Origin: Streptomyces xiamenensis
GTDB taxonomy: Bacteria > Actinomycetota > Actinomycetes > Streptomycetales > Streptomycetaceae
Length of the DNA stretch: 64,000 nt
Assembly: GCF_000993785.3 (NCBI RefSeq)
Contig: NZ_CP009922.3
Span: 496,001-560,000, forward strand
Reading direction: 5' to 3'
Shown: one piece after another, positions 25,072-34,042 of the stretch
Position numbering within the stretch: position 1 is the first letter of the stretch
Layout of the letters: each line of letters begins with the position of its first letter
The notes under the pieces: model-generated
Seen by the model: the letters and a program-made list of their open reading frames with translations, nothing else
What the model was told of the DNA's origin: nothing
Databases searched by the model: none
Translations under genes and position numbers: made by a program

Positions 25072-26553
25072 ATGTCGGACGAAGCCCAGGCACCCCCCAC
25101 CGCACCGCCGGCCGCGGCGCCCGGCTCCGGGACGGGCGAGGCGTATCTGCGCAAGCGCGCCCTGCGCGGCGGCAGCGCGGGGCCACTGCTGCTGACCGGC
25201 CTCGGCGTGGCGTACGTCGTCTCCGGCGACTACGCGGGCTGGAACTTCGGCCTCGCCGAGGGCGGCTTCGGCGGCCTGGCCATCGCCGCGCTGCTGATGG
25301 GCCTGATGTACGGCTGTCTGGTCTTCGCCACCGCCGAACTGGCCGCCATCCTGCCGACCGCGGGCGGCGGTTACGGGTTCGCCCGCCGGGCGCTGGGCCC
25401 CTGGGGCGGCTTTCTCACCGGTACCGCGATCCTCATCGAGTTCGTGCTGGCCCCGGCCGCCATCTCCATCTTCATCGGCGACTACGTCGAATCCCTGAAC
25501 CTCTTCGGTCTCACCTCGTCCTGGCCCGTCTACCTGGGCTGCTTCGTCGTGTTCATCGGCATCCACCTGTGGGGCGTGGGCGAGGCACTGCGGTTCTCCC
25601 TGGTCGTCACCGCCGTCGCGGTCGCCGCCCTGCTGATCTTCGTCCTGGGCGCGCTCAGCGACTTCCAGGTGGGCTCCCTCAACGACATCCCCGTCGACCC
25701 CGATGCCTTCGGCGCGAACTCCTGGCTGCCGTTCGGGCTCCTCGGGATCTGGGCGGCCTTCCCGTTCGGCATGTGGTTCTTCCTGGGGGTGGAGGGGGTG
25801 CCGCTGGCCGCCGAGGAGGCCCGCGACCCGGCGCGTACGCTGCCGCGCGCCATGGCCTGGGCGATCGGCATCCTCGCGGTGCTCGCCCTGCTCACCTTCC
25901 TGGCCGCCGCCGGGGCCGGCGGCTCGGCCGCCCTGACGGACGCCGGCAACCCGCTGGTGACGGCCGCCCAGGACAACGGCGAGCCGACCGCCCTGAGCCG
26001 GTTCATCAATTACGCGGGGCTCGCCGGCCTGGTGGCGTCCTTCTTCTCCCTGGTGTACGCGGGCTCCCGGCAGCTCTTCGCCCTCTCCCGGGCCGGCTAC
26101 CTGCCCCGCTTCCTGTCCCTGACCAGCCGCCGCAAGGCCCCGTACCTGGGACTGCTGATCCCCGGCGCGACCGGCTTCGCACTGGCCGCCGCCACCGGCA
26201 ACGGCGACACGATGCTGAACGTCGCGGTCTTCGGCGCTGCCCTGTCGTACGCGCTGATGAGCCTGTCGCACATCGTGCTGCGCCGCCGGGAGCCGGAACT
26301 CCCCCGCCCCTACCGCACCCCGGGCGGGACGCTCACCTCCGGCACCGCGTTCGTCCTGGCACTGGCCGCCCTGGTGGCCACCTTCCTGGTGGACCGGGAC
26401 GCGGCGCTGATCGCGCTGGGCGTGTACGGAGTGGCGATCGGTTACTTCGCCTTCTACTCTCGGCACCGGCTGGTCGCGGCGGCCCCGGAGGAGGAGTTCG
26501 CGGCCCTCGCGGCGGCCGAGGCGGAACTGCACCGCGACCCCGACCGCGACTGA
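25072..26553 (+). CDS. APC-superfamily amine/amino-acid permease (ethanolamine-permease-like)
   Basis: The 493-residue protein has about 12 transmembrane helices after a short Ala/Pro-rich cytosolic start. GVAYVVSGDYAGWNFGLAEGGFGG near residue 45 resembles the ethanolamine/putrescine branch of the APC family, and FVLAPAAISIFIGDYV, FFLGVEGVPLAAEEARDPARTLPRAM and YAGSRQLFALSRAGYLP are typical. It should import the amine that the GlnA4-like ligase modifies. AGGAG stands 7 bases before the ATG at 25072. It is probably transcribed together with the hydrolase gene 26 bases downstream. Confidence 0.88.
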   Translation: MSDEAQAPPTAPPAAAPGSGTGEAYLRKRALRGGSAGPLLLTGLGVAYVVSGDYAGWNFGLAEGGFGGLAIAALLMGLMYGCLVFATAELAAILPTAGGGYGFARRALGPWGGFLTGTAILIEFVLAPAAISIFIGDYVESLNLFGLTSSWPVYLGCFVVFIGIHLWGVGEALRFSLVVTAVAVAALLIFVLGALSDFQVGSLNDIPVDPDAFGANSWLPFGLLGIWAAFPFGMWFFLGVEGVPLAAEEARDPARTLPRAMAWAIGILAVLALLTFLAAAGAGGSAALTDAGNPLVTAAQDNGEPTALSRFINYAGLAGLVASFFSLVYAGSRQLFALSRAGYLPRFLSLTSRRKAPYLGLLIPGATGFALAAATGNGDTMLNVAVFGAALSYALMSLSHIVLRRREPELPRPYRTPGGTLTSGTAFVLALAALVATFLVDRDAALIALGVYGVAIGYFAFYSRHRLVAAAPEEEFAALAAAEAELHRDPDRD

Positions 26554-26579
26554 TCCCCTTCCACGGCACGGAGCACCCC

Positions 26580-27275
26580 TTGAGCACACCCCCGCTGATC
26601 GGCATCAGCAGCTATCTGGAGGCCGACACCCGCTACCGGGAGTGGCGGCAGCCCGCGGCACTGGCCCCGGCCGGCTACCACCAGCAGGTGCAGCGTTCCG
26701 GCGGGCTGGCCGTCCTGCTTCCCCCCGACCCCGCGCCAGGGGCGGCAGCGGCGGCGGTGGCCCGGCTGGACGGCCTGGTGATCTCCGGCGGCCCCGATGT
26801 GGCGCCGGAGCGGTACGGAACGGCGCGCGATCCGCGCACCGGTCCGCCGGCCGCCGAACGGGACGCGTGGGAGCTGGCCCTGATCGGGGCGGCCGGGGCC
26901 CGCCGGGTGCCGCTGCTCGGCATCTGCCGGGGCATGCAGTTGCTGAACGTCGCCAGGGGCGGCACGCTGCTCCAGCACCTGGACGAGCACGGCGGCCCGG
27001 TGCCCGGCTCGTTCGGCGAACACAAGGTCACCCCGGTCCCCGGCACCCTGCTGGCCGGCATCCTCCCCGGGCCGGTCGCCGTGCCCACGTACCACCACCA
27101 GGCGGTCCAGCGGCTCGGCGCCGGGCTGATCGCGGGCGCCCACGCCGCCGACGGCACCGTGGAGGCGGTCGAGGACCCCGCCGCGCCCGCCCTCACCCTG
27201 GCCGTGCAGTGGCACCCGGAGGCCGCCGACGACACCCGGCTGATGACCGCGCTGGTCCGCGCGGCCACCGGCTGA
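26580..27275 (+). CDS. Gamma-glutamyl hydrolase, class I glutamine amidotransferase-like (PuuD-like)
   Basis: The 231-residue enzyme has the peptidase C26 layout: LIGISSYLE at the start, GLVISGGPDVAPERYG oxyanion strand, the nucleophile Cys in LLGICRGMQLLNVARGG and the His/Glu pair in VQWHPEA. PuuD-type enzymes release glutamate from gamma-glutamyl catabolites, so this closes the pathway opened by the ligase. The start is TTG at 26580, six bases after GGAG; no ATG or GTG fits the conserved N terminus. Confidence 0.9.
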   Translation: MSTPPLIGISSYLEADTRYREWRQPAALAPAGYHQQVQRSGGLAVLLPPDPAPGAAAAAVARLDGLVISGGPDVAPERYGTARDPRTGPPAAERDAWELALIGAAGARRVPLLGICRGMQLLNVARGGTLLQHLDEHGGPVPGSFGEHKVTPVPGTLLAGILPGPVAVPTYHHQAVQRLGAGLIAGAHAADGTVEAVEDPAAPALTLAVQWHPEAADDTRLMTALVRAATG

Positions 27276-27336
27276 CCCCCTGCCCGACCGGCGGGTGGCG
27301 GTCCGCCCTGTCAGTGCCATCGGGGATGATCCGAGC

Positions 27337-28269
27337 ATGACCCGCTCTCTCATGCTGCTGGACACCGCCTCGCTCTACTTCCGCGCCTACTACGGGGTGC
27401 CCGACTCCGTCCGGGCCCCCGACGGGACACCGGTCAACGCGGTACGCGGGCTGCTGGACTTCATCGGCCGGCTGGTCCGCGACCACAAGCCGCACTCCCT
27501 GGTGGCCTGCATGGACGCCGACTGGCGGCCGCACTGGCGGGTGGAGCTGATCCCCAGCTACAAGGCGCACCGGGTCGCCGAGAGCACCCCGGGCGGCGAC
27601 CCGGACGTGGAGGAGGTGCCGGACACCCTCACCCCCCAGGTTCCCGTCATCGAGCAGGTGCTGGACGCCATCGGCATCACCCGGCTCGGCGCCCCGGGCT
27701 TCGAGGCGGACGACGTCATCGGCACCCTCGCCACCCGGGCCACCGTCCCGGTGGACATCGTCACCGGCGACCGCGACCTGTTCCAGCTCATCGACGACCG
27801 GCTCCCGGTGCGGGTGCTCTACCCGGTCAAGGGCATGGGCGACCTCGCCACCTTCGACGAAACCGCGCTGCGCGAGAAGTACGGCGTGGACGGCCCCGGT
27901 TACGCCGAGATGGCGGTGCTGCGCGGTGACCCGAGCGACGGGCTGCCCGGGGTGCCCGGCATCGGCGAGAAGACCGCCGCGACCCTTCTGGAGCGCTTCG
28001 GTGACCTCACCGGCATCCTCGCCGCGCTGGACAACCCGATGGCCAAGCTCACCCGCTCTCAGCGCGCCAAGCTGGAGGGGGCGCTGCCCTACCTGGCCGT
28101 CGCCCCCACGGTGGTACGGGTCGCCACCGACATCCGGCTGCCGGCCCACGACGCGACGCTGCCCCGCACCCCCCGCGACCCCGGCACGCTCGACGCTCTC
28201 GCCGAACGCTGGGGCCTGGGCAGCGCCCTGGACCGGCTCCTCACCACCCTGGCGAACCGGCCGGAGTAG
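27337..28269 (+). CDS. 5'-3' exonuclease (PolA N-terminal-like, no polymerase)
   Basis: A 310-residue FEN-family nuclease: LLDTASLYFRAYYG and the Asp-rich metal sites VACMDADW, GFEADDVIGTLA and TGDRDLFQL, then the H3TH element DGLPGVPGIGEKTAATLL (residues about 200-220). It lacks the 3'-5' exonuclease and polymerase domains of PolA. Homologues remove flaps or RNA primers. The ATG at 27337 opens the conserved start. It is convergent with the helicase gene across 171 bases that hold GC repeats but no strong hairpin. Confidence 0.92.
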   Translation: MTRSLMLLDTASLYFRAYYGVPDSVRAPDGTPVNAVRGLLDFIGRLVRDHKPHSLVACMDADWRPHWRVELIPSYKAHRVAESTPGGDPDVEEVPDTLTPQVPVIEQVLDAIGITRLGAPGFEADDVIGTLATRATVPVDIVTGDRDLFQLIDDRLPVRVLYPVKGMGDLATFDETALREKYGVDGPGYAEMAVLRGDPSDGLPGVPGIGEKTAATLLERFGDLTGILAALDNPMAKLTRSQRAKLEGALPYLAVAPTVVRVATDIRLPAHDATLPRTPRDPGTLDALAERWGLGSALDRLLTTLANRPE

Positions 28270-28440
28270 CCGGCCGGCTCCGGGCCGCCCTTTCCGCGTC
28301 CACGGGGCCGGGGCCCGGTTCACGCCACCTCGCCGCCCGTGCCGGGAGCCGGGGGAGGACGCCGACCCGAGGTACTGCGCCGCCCCGGCCAAGGCCAGGC
28401 AGGACAGGGCCCGGTCCGGGGAAGGTCCGGGAGAGCGGGC

Positions 28441-31251
28441 CTACCCGACCGAGCTGTACGCGACGACCCCGCGCAGTATCTTGTCCACCGCCTGGTGGGC
28501 GGTCCTGGTGACCGTGCCACCGGGCGGCGCGGCCTGCGCGATCTGGCCCAGCACATCGATGATCTGCTTGCACCAGCGCACGAAGTCACCGGCCGTCATG
28601 TCGGCGTCGCTCAGCACCTCGTCCAGCGAGTGCCCCTGCGCCCAGCGGTAGGCCGGCCAGGCGAAGCCCAGATCCGGCTCCCGCTGGCCGACCCCGGTGG
28701 CCTGGTTGATGCGGTGCTGCTCCTCCAGGGCATCCAGCCGCCCCCAGATCCGCACCATCTCGCCCAGCGCGGCCCTGGCGCGCCCGCCCGGCAGCTCCGG
28801 CGCGGGCGCGTCGTCGGCCGAGCGGGTCTCGAAGACCAGCGCGGAGACGCAGGCCACCAGTTCGGCCGGGTCCAGGCCCTCCCAGACCCCGTCCCGCAGG
28901 CACTCGCTCGCCAGCAGGTCCAGCTCGCCGTACAGCCGCGCCAGCCGCCGCCCGTCGTCGGTGACCTGGTCCCCGTCCAGGTACTCCAGCTCCGACAGCA
29001 GCGCGTACACCTGGTCGAAGGTCCTGGCGATGGTGTTGGTGCGGCCCTCGATGCGCCGCTCCAGCTGGCGGTTGTCCCGCTTGAGCCGGTGATAGCGCTC
29101 CGCCCACCGGGCGTGGTCCTCACGCTCGTCACATCCGTGACACGGATGCGCCCGGATCGCCTGCCGCAGCTGCGCCAGCTGTGCGTCGTCGGCCGCCGCC
29201 GCCCGCTGCTTGCGGCTGCGTCCCGGCTCGTGGTGCCCCGCCTTGGTGCGCAGCGCCGATGCCAGATCGCGCCGTGACTGCGGGCTGCGGGCGTTGAAGG
29301 ACTTCGGGATCCGCATCCGGTCCAGCGGCTCCACCGGCACCGGGAAGTCGATCGAGGCCAGCCGCTTGACCTGCCGCTGCACGGTCAGCACCAGGGGCCG
29401 CGGCCCCTCGTACCCGTCCATCCCCCGATGCCGGGACGGGCCACGCCCGCTGCCGGGCACCCCGGGGTCGAGCACCAGCGCCAGACCGGCGAACTTGCCG
29501 GTCGGCACGTGGATGATGTCCCCCGGCCGCAGCTTGTCCAGGGCCGCGGCGGCGGCCGCCCGCCGCTGCGTCACGCCCTCGCGCGCCAGCTCCGTCTCCC
29601 GGTCCTTCAGCTCCCTGCGCAGCCGCGAGTACTCCTCGAAGTCCCCCAGGTGGCAGGTCATCGCCTCCTTGTACCCGGCCAGACCCGTCTCGTTCTTGTG
29701 CACCTGCCGCGAGATGCCGACCACCGAACGGTCCGCCTGGAACTGGGCGAACGAGGTCTCCAGCAGTTCCCGCGAACGGTGCCGGCCGAACTGGCCCACC
29801 AGGTTGACGGCCATGTTGTAGGACGGCTTGAAGGAGGAGCGCAGCGGATACGTCCGCGCCCCGGCCAGCCCGGCCAGCGCGGTCGGGTCCATGCCGCGCT
29901 GCCACAGCACCACCGCGTGGCCCTCGACATCGATCCCGCGCCGCCCGGCCCGGCCGGTCAGCTGGGTGTACTCGCCGGGCGTGATGTCGGCGTGCTGCTC
30001 CCCGTTCCACTTGACGAGCTTCTCCAGCACCACCGACCTGGCCGGCATGTTGATGCCCAGCGCCAGCGTCTCGGTGGCGAAGACGGCCTTCACCAGGCCG
30101 CGGACGAACAGTTCCTCGACGATCTCCTTGAAGGCCGGCAGCATCCCGGCGTGGTGGGCGGCGATGCCGCGCTCCAGGCCCTCCAGCCACTCGAAGTAGC
30201 CCAGGACCCGCAGATCCTCGTCCGGGATGGCGGCGGTGCGCCGTTCCACGATCTCCCGCACCCGCAGCCGCGCCGCCGCGTCGTTCAGCCGCAGCCCGGC
30301 GTACAGGCACTGCTGCACGGCGGCCTCGCAGCCGGCCCGGCTGAAGATGAAGGTGATGGCCGGCAGCAGACCCTCGGCGTCGAGCCGGTCGATGACCTCG
30401 GCGCGGCTCGGTGTCCACACCCGGTTGCGGGCCCGGCGCTCTCGCTCGCGGTCGGCGGCACGCCGCCGGTCCCGGCCGGCGCCGCGCTCCCGGTTCCAGC
30501 TCCTGGCGCCCTCGGTGCGCGCCATCCGCAGCAGATCGGGGTTGACCTCCCGCTTGGCGCCGGACTCCTCGAACAGGTCGTACATCCGCCGCCCGGCCAG
30601 CACGTGCTGCCACAGCGGGACGGGGCGGTGCTCGGCGACGATCACCCGGGTGTCGCCGCGCACCGTGTCCAGCCAGTCGCCGAACTCCTCCGCGTTGGAG
30701 ACGGTCGCCGACAGGGAGACCAGGGTCACCGACTCCGGGAGGTGGATGATGACCTCCTCCCACACCGCGCCGCGGAAGCGGTCGGAGAGGTAGTGCACCT
30801 CGTCCATCACCACGTAGCCGAGGCCGTCCAGCGCCTGGGATCCGGCGTACAGCATGTTCCGCAGCACCTCGGTGGTCATCACGACCACGGGCGCGTCGGC
30901 GTTCACACTGTTGTCACCCGTCAGCAGGCCGACCCGGTCCGCTCCGTACCGCTTCGCCAGATCGGTGAATTTCTGGTTCGAGAGGGCTTTGATGGGCGTG
31001 GTGTAAAAGCATTTACGGCCCTGGGTGAGGGCCAGATGAACGGCGAATTCTCCGACGATCGTCTTCCCCGAACCGGTCGGCGCGGCGACCAGGACGCCGC
31101 TGCCGCCCTCCAGGGCCCGGCATGCCTCGATCTGGAAGTCGTCGAGATCGAAGTCGTACATCTGACGGAAGGGGGCGAACGCGGTGGCCTGCTCGACGGC
31201 GCGCCTGCGGGCGGCGGAGTAGCGCTGCGCGGGGGACATGTCCTCGGTCAT
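28441..31251 (-). CDS. DEAD/DEAH-box RNA helicase, Ski2/HelY-like
   Basis: The 936-residue helicase has motif I APTGSGKT (about residue 62), motif II MDEVHYLSD (DEVH), motif III LSATVSN, motif VI QLTGRAGRRG, and a C-terminal DSHCT domain as in Ski2/Dob1 helicases and mycobacterial HelY. It unwinds structured RNA with ATP. A charged RDRRRAADRERERRARNR insert near residue 270 is unusual in base use. I chose the ATG at 31251; a GTG at 31275 is possible. TAGGCT 10 bases before the ATG may be the -10 box. Confidence 0.93.
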   Translation of the reverse strand: MTEDMSPAQRYSAARRRAVEQATAFAPFRQMYDFDLDDFQIEACRALEGGSGVLVAAPTGSGKTIVGEFAVHLALTQGRKCFYTTPIKALSNQKFTDLAKRYGADRVGLLTGDNSVNADAPVVVMTTEVLRNMLYAGSQALDGLGYVVMDEVHYLSDRFRGAVWEEVIIHLPESVTLVSLSATVSNAEEFGDWLDTVRGDTRVIVAEHRPVPLWQHVLAGRRMYDLFEESGAKREVNPDLLRMARTEGARSWNRERGAGRDRRRAADRERERRARNRVWTPSRAEVIDRLDAEGLLPAITFIFSRAGCEAAVQQCLYAGLRLNDAAARLRVREIVERRTAAIPDEDLRVLGYFEWLEGLERGIAAHHAGMLPAFKEIVEELFVRGLVKAVFATETLALGINMPARSVVLEKLVKWNGEQHADITPGEYTQLTGRAGRRGIDVEGHAVVLWQRGMDPTALAGLAGARTYPLRSSFKPSYNMAVNLVGQFGRHRSRELLETSFAQFQADRSVVGISRQVHKNETGLAGYKEAMTCHLGDFEEYSRLRRELKDRETELAREGVTQRRAAAAAALDKLRPGDIIHVPTGKFAGLALVLDPGVPGSGRGPSRHRGMDGYEGPRPLVLTVQRQVKRLASIDFPVPVEPLDRMRIPKSFNARSPQSRRDLASALRTKAGHHEPGRSRKQRAAAADDAQLAQLRQAIRAHPCHGCDEREDHARWAERYHRLKRDNRQLERRIEGRTNTIARTFDQVYALLSELEYLDGDQVTDDGRRLARLYGELDLLASECLRDGVWEGLDPAELVACVSALVFETRSADDAPAPELPGGRARAALGEMVRIWGRLDALEEQHRINQATGVGQREPDLGFAWPAYRWAQGHSLDEVLSDADMTAGDFVRWCKQIIDVLGQIAQAAPPGGTVTRTAHQAVDKILRGVVAYSSVG

Positions 31252-31305
31252 TGTGCTGTCGAGCCTACCGGCCACCGCCGACAGTGGGGTGATCTTTATC
31301 GTGCC

Positions 31306-31340
31306 GCTGCCCCCGGCACCGTGTGGGTGCCGGGGGCAGC
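31306..31340 (-). terminator. Terminator of tatA-tatC
   Basis: A perfect 15-bp stem with loop GTGTG lies 28 bases after the tatC stop and separates tatC from the helicase gene. Confidence 0.85.
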
Positions 31341-31368
31341 GGGGGAGACCGTCGCGCGCTCGGCGGGA

Positions 31369-32313
31369 TCAGGTCGCGTCGTCGTAGCCGGTGCGGCCGG
31401 GCGGCGGAATGTCGTCGGGGCGGTCGATGCTGGAGGGCGTCAGGTCCAGGTCGGATGCCTCGTCGTCGCTCAGCTCCGCCTCGGGGTCCTTGCGGCGCCG
31501 GCGCCAGTCGTTGAGCAGCGAGATGCCGGTGGCCAGGAAGTACAGGCCGGTGACCGGCACCTGGAGGGCGATCATCGACATCAGGTCGGTGGGGGTGATG
31601 GCGGCCGCGAAGATCGCGATGCCCACCACCATGCCGCGCCACCAGCCGAGCATCCGCTTGCCGCTGACCACCCCGCCGAGATTGAGCATCACCAGCAGCA
31701 GCGGCAGCTCGAAGGCGAATCCGAAGGCCACCGCCATCCGTACGGTGATGTCGAGGATGTCGTCCACCGAGACGAGGTTCTCCGCGCCGTCGGCGGAGAA
31801 GCTCAGCAGCACCGGGATGGCGCGGGGCAGGAGCCAGTAGGCGAAGTAGGCGCCGAACAGGAACAGCGGCACACCCACCGCCACCACGGCGCGGGTGTAC
31901 TTCTTCTCGTTCTTGTGCAGGCCCGGGGCCATGAAGCCCCACGCCTGGTAGAGCCAGACCGGGGACGCCAGCACGAAGCCCACCATCAGCGAGATCTTGA
32001 TGTAGGTGGCGAACGGCGAGGTGAGACCGCTCTGCATCAAGGTGGCGCAGCGGCTGCCGGTGGCGTCCGGAGTGTCGGCCTCCAGGCACTTCGGCAGGGG
32101 CTCGGTGATGAAGTTCATGATGCTCTTCGCGAAGAAGAGCGCCACGATCGTGATCACCACGACGGCCAGCACGGAGATCGCGAGCCGGTTGCGCAGCTCA
32201 CGCAGATGCTCCGTGAGGGGCATCCGCCCCTCCGGGTCCTTCACCTTCTTCTGGGCGGCCTTGGGCACCCCTGCGTCCTCATCCGTCGAGGCAGCCGGAA
32301 CCGCTCCGGCCAC
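31369..32313 (-). CDS. tatC: Sec-independent protein translocase TatC
   Basis: The 314-residue protein is the twin-arginine signal receptor, with six transmembrane helices. Family landmarks are MPLTEHLRELRNRL at the start of the core, FITEPLP, the VGFVLASPVWLYQAWGFMAPGLHKNEKK loop and AFGFAFELPLLLVMLNLGGVV. A 50-residue acidic cytosolic tail (DPEAELSDDEASDLD) follows the last helix, as in other actinobacteria. The GTG at 32313 has no clear Shine-Dalgarno; an in-frame GTG about 15 codons later is an alternative. tatC follows tatA by 29 bases. Confidence 0.95.
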   Translation of the reverse strand: MAGAVPAASTDEDAGVPKAAQKKVKDPEGRMPLTEHLRELRNRLAISVLAVVVITIVALFFAKSIMNFITEPLPKCLEADTPDATGSRCATLMQSGLTSPFATYIKISLMVGFVLASPVWLYQAWGFMAPGLHKNEKKYTRAVVAVGVPLFLFGAYFAYWLLPRAIPVLLSFSADGAENLVSVDDILDITVRMAVAFGFAFELPLLLVMLNLGGVVSGKRMLGWWRGMVVGIAIFAAAITPTDLMSMIALQVPVTGLYFLATGISLLNDWRRRRKDPEAELSDDEASDLDLTPSSIDRPDDIPPPGRTGYDDAT

Positions 32314-32342
32314 CGGCTGTCAGTGCTGGTGCGGCGCGACGG

Positions 32343-32648
32343 TCAGCCCTGGCTGTTGTTCCGGGGCTCGTCCACCGGGCGGGCGCTGCTGACGTCGCCG
32401 GGAGCGGCCTGGATGGTGCGGGGGGCCGGCTGCGGCTGCGGCTCGGCGGTGTTGTGGGCGGTGCTGTCACCGGCGGAGCCGTTCTGCGCGGTGTCGTTGC
32501 CGTCACTGCGCAGCGCGGCGGTCTCGCTCTTGAGGATCCGCAGCGACTTGCCGAGCGAGCGGGCGGTGTCCGGCAGCCGCTTCGACCCGAAGACAAGTAC
32601 GACGATGGCCGCGACGAGAAGGATCTGCCACAGACTGATCTGGCCCAT
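32343..32648 (-). CDS. tatA: Sec-independent protein translocase TatA
   Basis: The 101-residue protein has one N-terminal transmembrane helix (LWQILLVAAIVVLVFG), the FG hinge, and the amphipathic helix SKRLPDTARSLGKSLRILKSE, then a polar Pro/Gln/Ala tail. It forms the protein-conducting oligomer of the Tat pathway. The ATG at 32648 gives the canonical N terminus; the open frame extends upstream but those residues are not Tat-like. No strong Shine-Dalgarno is present. Confidence 0.95.
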   Translation of the reverse strand: MGQISLWQILLVAAIVVLVFGSKRLPDTARSLGKSLRILKSETAALRSDGNDTAQNGSAGDSTAHNTAEPQPQPAPRTIQAAPGDVSSARPVDEPRNNSQG

Positions 32649-32739
32649 AATTTTCGTCCAGTCTCTCATCCGGGAAGGCGGGTGATTTTGCCAGCCGTGC
32701 CGGACGGGGCTTCGGTGAACGTCCCGCACGAGCTGAGTA

Positions 32740-32745
32740 ATAGTA
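32740..32745 (-). promoter_or_regulatory. Possible tatA -10 box
   Basis: TACTAT on the minus strand lies in an unusually AT-rich stretch about 90 bases upstream of tatA. TTGCTT stands 19 bases before it as a weak -35 box. Confidence 0.4.
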
Positions 32746-32769
32746 ACGCTGAAGAGTGAACACAAAGCA

Positions 32770-32781
32770 ATGCCCGGGCAT
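32770..32781 (-). terminator. Short palindrome after the small membrane protein gene
   Basis: ATGCCCGGGCAT is a perfect 12-base palindrome just after the stop of the small gene and is followed on the minus strand by TGCTTTGTG, so it may be a weak intrinsic terminator. Confidence 0.4.
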
Positions 32782-32785
32782 AGCC

Positions 32786-32980
32786 CTAACGGCGGGGCAC
32801 TTCCTGGGCGAGCCGTACGGCCGAACGCTCCAGTTCCTCGGAGGCCCGGCCGATCCGCTCCGTGCTCTCCCCCACCGCCCGCCCGAATCGCGCGGCCTCG
32901 ATACCGACCCGCACGGCCAGCACGCCGAGCACCAGGACTCCGGTGGCGGCCAGGGTGAGATGGAGCATCGCCCAGAACAT
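32786..32980 (-). CDS. Small single-helix membrane protein, unknown function
   Basis: A 64-residue protein with one N-terminal transmembrane helix (MLHLTLAATGVLVLGVLAV) and an amphipathic charged C-terminal part (FGRAVGESTERIGRASEELERSAVRL). The shape is loosely TatB-like and it sits between tatA and the pafC regulator, but it lacks the TatA/B FG hinge, so I do not call it TatB. TAGGCT lies exactly 7 bases before the ATG, which supports a leaderless message and the reality of the gene. Confidence 0.7.
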   Translation of the reverse strand: MFWAMLHLTLAATGVLVLGVLAVRVGIEAARFGRAVGESTERIGRASEELERSAVRLAQEVPRR

Positions 32981-32987
32981 GGTGCGG

Positions 32988-32993
32988 AGCCTA
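32988..32993 (-). promoter_or_regulatory. Leaderless-type -10 box of the small membrane protein gene
   Basis: TAGGCT on the minus strand is followed by 7 bases and the ATG at 32980. Confidence 0.5.
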
Positions 32994-33058
32994 CGCCACC
33001 GCAGCGTGCACCCCGCGCGGGCGGGTCCGCCGCTCGCCCGGGTCGCGCCGGCGCGGCC

Positions 33059-34027
33059 TCAGACCAGCGTGTCGTACGCCTCCAGTGCGGCACGGGCGGC
33101 CTCCCGGGCGCTGTCCGCCAGCTCCACCGGGGCCACGATCCGCCCGTCGCCGCCCAGGCGCAGCGCGAGGCGGCGCAGCGTGGCCGGGTCGGGGGTGCGC
33201 AGGGTGATCCGCAGCCCGCCGTCCGCCAGCTCCTCGGCGGTGTCGTGCGGGTAGTACTCGGCGACCCAGCGCCCGCCGGGCCCCACCTCGATGATCACCT
33301 CGGGGTCGGAGGCGGCCGGCTGCACCAGGCCCTCGCTCAGGTCCCGGGGCTCCACCGGCGGCGGGTCGGCCGGGGTGTCCAGGAGTTCGACGCTGGCCAC
33401 CCGGTCCAGCCGGAAGGTGCGCCGGGCCTCGCTGCGCCGGCACCACGCCTCCAGGTAGGTGTGGCCCACGGCGAACAGCCGTACCGGGTCGATCTCCCGG
33501 TCGGTCAGCTCGTCACGGCCCGGCGAGTAGTAGCGGATCCGCAGCCGGCGGCGTTCGGTGAGCGCGCGGTCGGCCACGGCGAAGACCTCGCCCTCGGATT
33601 CGAAGGTCACCGACAGCCGCGAGGAGGCGCCCGCGCTCTCCCCGGCCGCCGCCTCCAGCTTGGCGGTGGCCCGCAGCAGCGCCTCGCGGTCGCCGTCGCG
33701 CAGACCCGGCAGGGTGGCCACCGCGCGGGCGGCGACCAGCAGCGCGGTGGCCTCGTCGGCGGCCAGCCGCAGCGGCTCGCCGGCCGAGGAGCCGGTGGCC
33801 TCCGCGTTGTACCACCAGATGTGCTCGCCGTCGGTGTCGATGTCCAGCAGATCACCGCCCCGGAAGCTGGTGCCGCACATCGGCAGCACGCTCAGGTCCG
33901 AGATCAGCTCGTCCTGCGAGATGCCGAAGGCCCGGGCCACCTCGTCCACCCGGGCGCCGGGGCGCTCACGCAGATAGGTGACCAGGGACAGCATCCGCCG
34001 GGTCCGGTCGATGGCATTGGTCGCCAT
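33059..34027 (-). CDS. pafC: WYL-domain transcriptional activator PafC
   Basis: The 322-residue protein has an N-terminal helix-turn-helix (DRTRRMLSLVTYLRERPGARVDEVARAFGISQDELISDL), a WYL domain at residues about 145-215 (RRRLRIRYYSPGRDELTDREIDPVRLFAVGHTYLEAWC) and a WCX C-terminal extension. PafBC is a heterodimer that drives the mycolic/LexA-independent DNA-damage response in mycobacteria and relatives. It follows pafB by 15 bases. Confidence 0.92.
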   Translation of the reverse strand: MATNAIDRTRRMLSLVTYLRERPGARVDEVARAFGISQDELISDLSVLPMCGTSFRGGDLLDIDTDGEHIWWYNAEATGSSAGEPLRLAADEATALLVAARAVATLPGLRDGDREALLRATAKLEAAAGESAGASSRLSVTFESEGEVFAVADRALTERRRLRIRYYSPGRDELTDREIDPVRLFAVGHTYLEAWCRRSEARRTFRLDRVASVELLDTPADPPPVEPRDLSEGLVQPAASDPEVIIEVGPGGRWVAEYYPHDTAEELADGGLRITLRTPDPATLRRLALRLGGDGRIVAPVELADSAREAARAALEAYDTLV

Positions 34028-34042
34028 GGTGTGCGCGTCCCC

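Noticed and set aside
28270..28440. A hidden gene or terminator between the exonuclease and helicase genes
   Set aside because: These 171 bases hold direct GC repeats such as GGTCCGGGG and GGTCCGGGA but no perfect stem over 6 bp and no coding frame with a family match.
29428..32685. An open frame of 1085 codons opposite the helicase and tat genes
   Set aside because: It crosses several real genes and their terminators, and its translation is rich in Arg, Gly, His and Gln with no motif. GC shadow.
32786..32980. TatB as identity of the small membrane protein
   Set aside because: It has an N-terminal helix and amphipathic tail, but lacks the FG hinge and following conserved Pro of TatA/TatB proteins.
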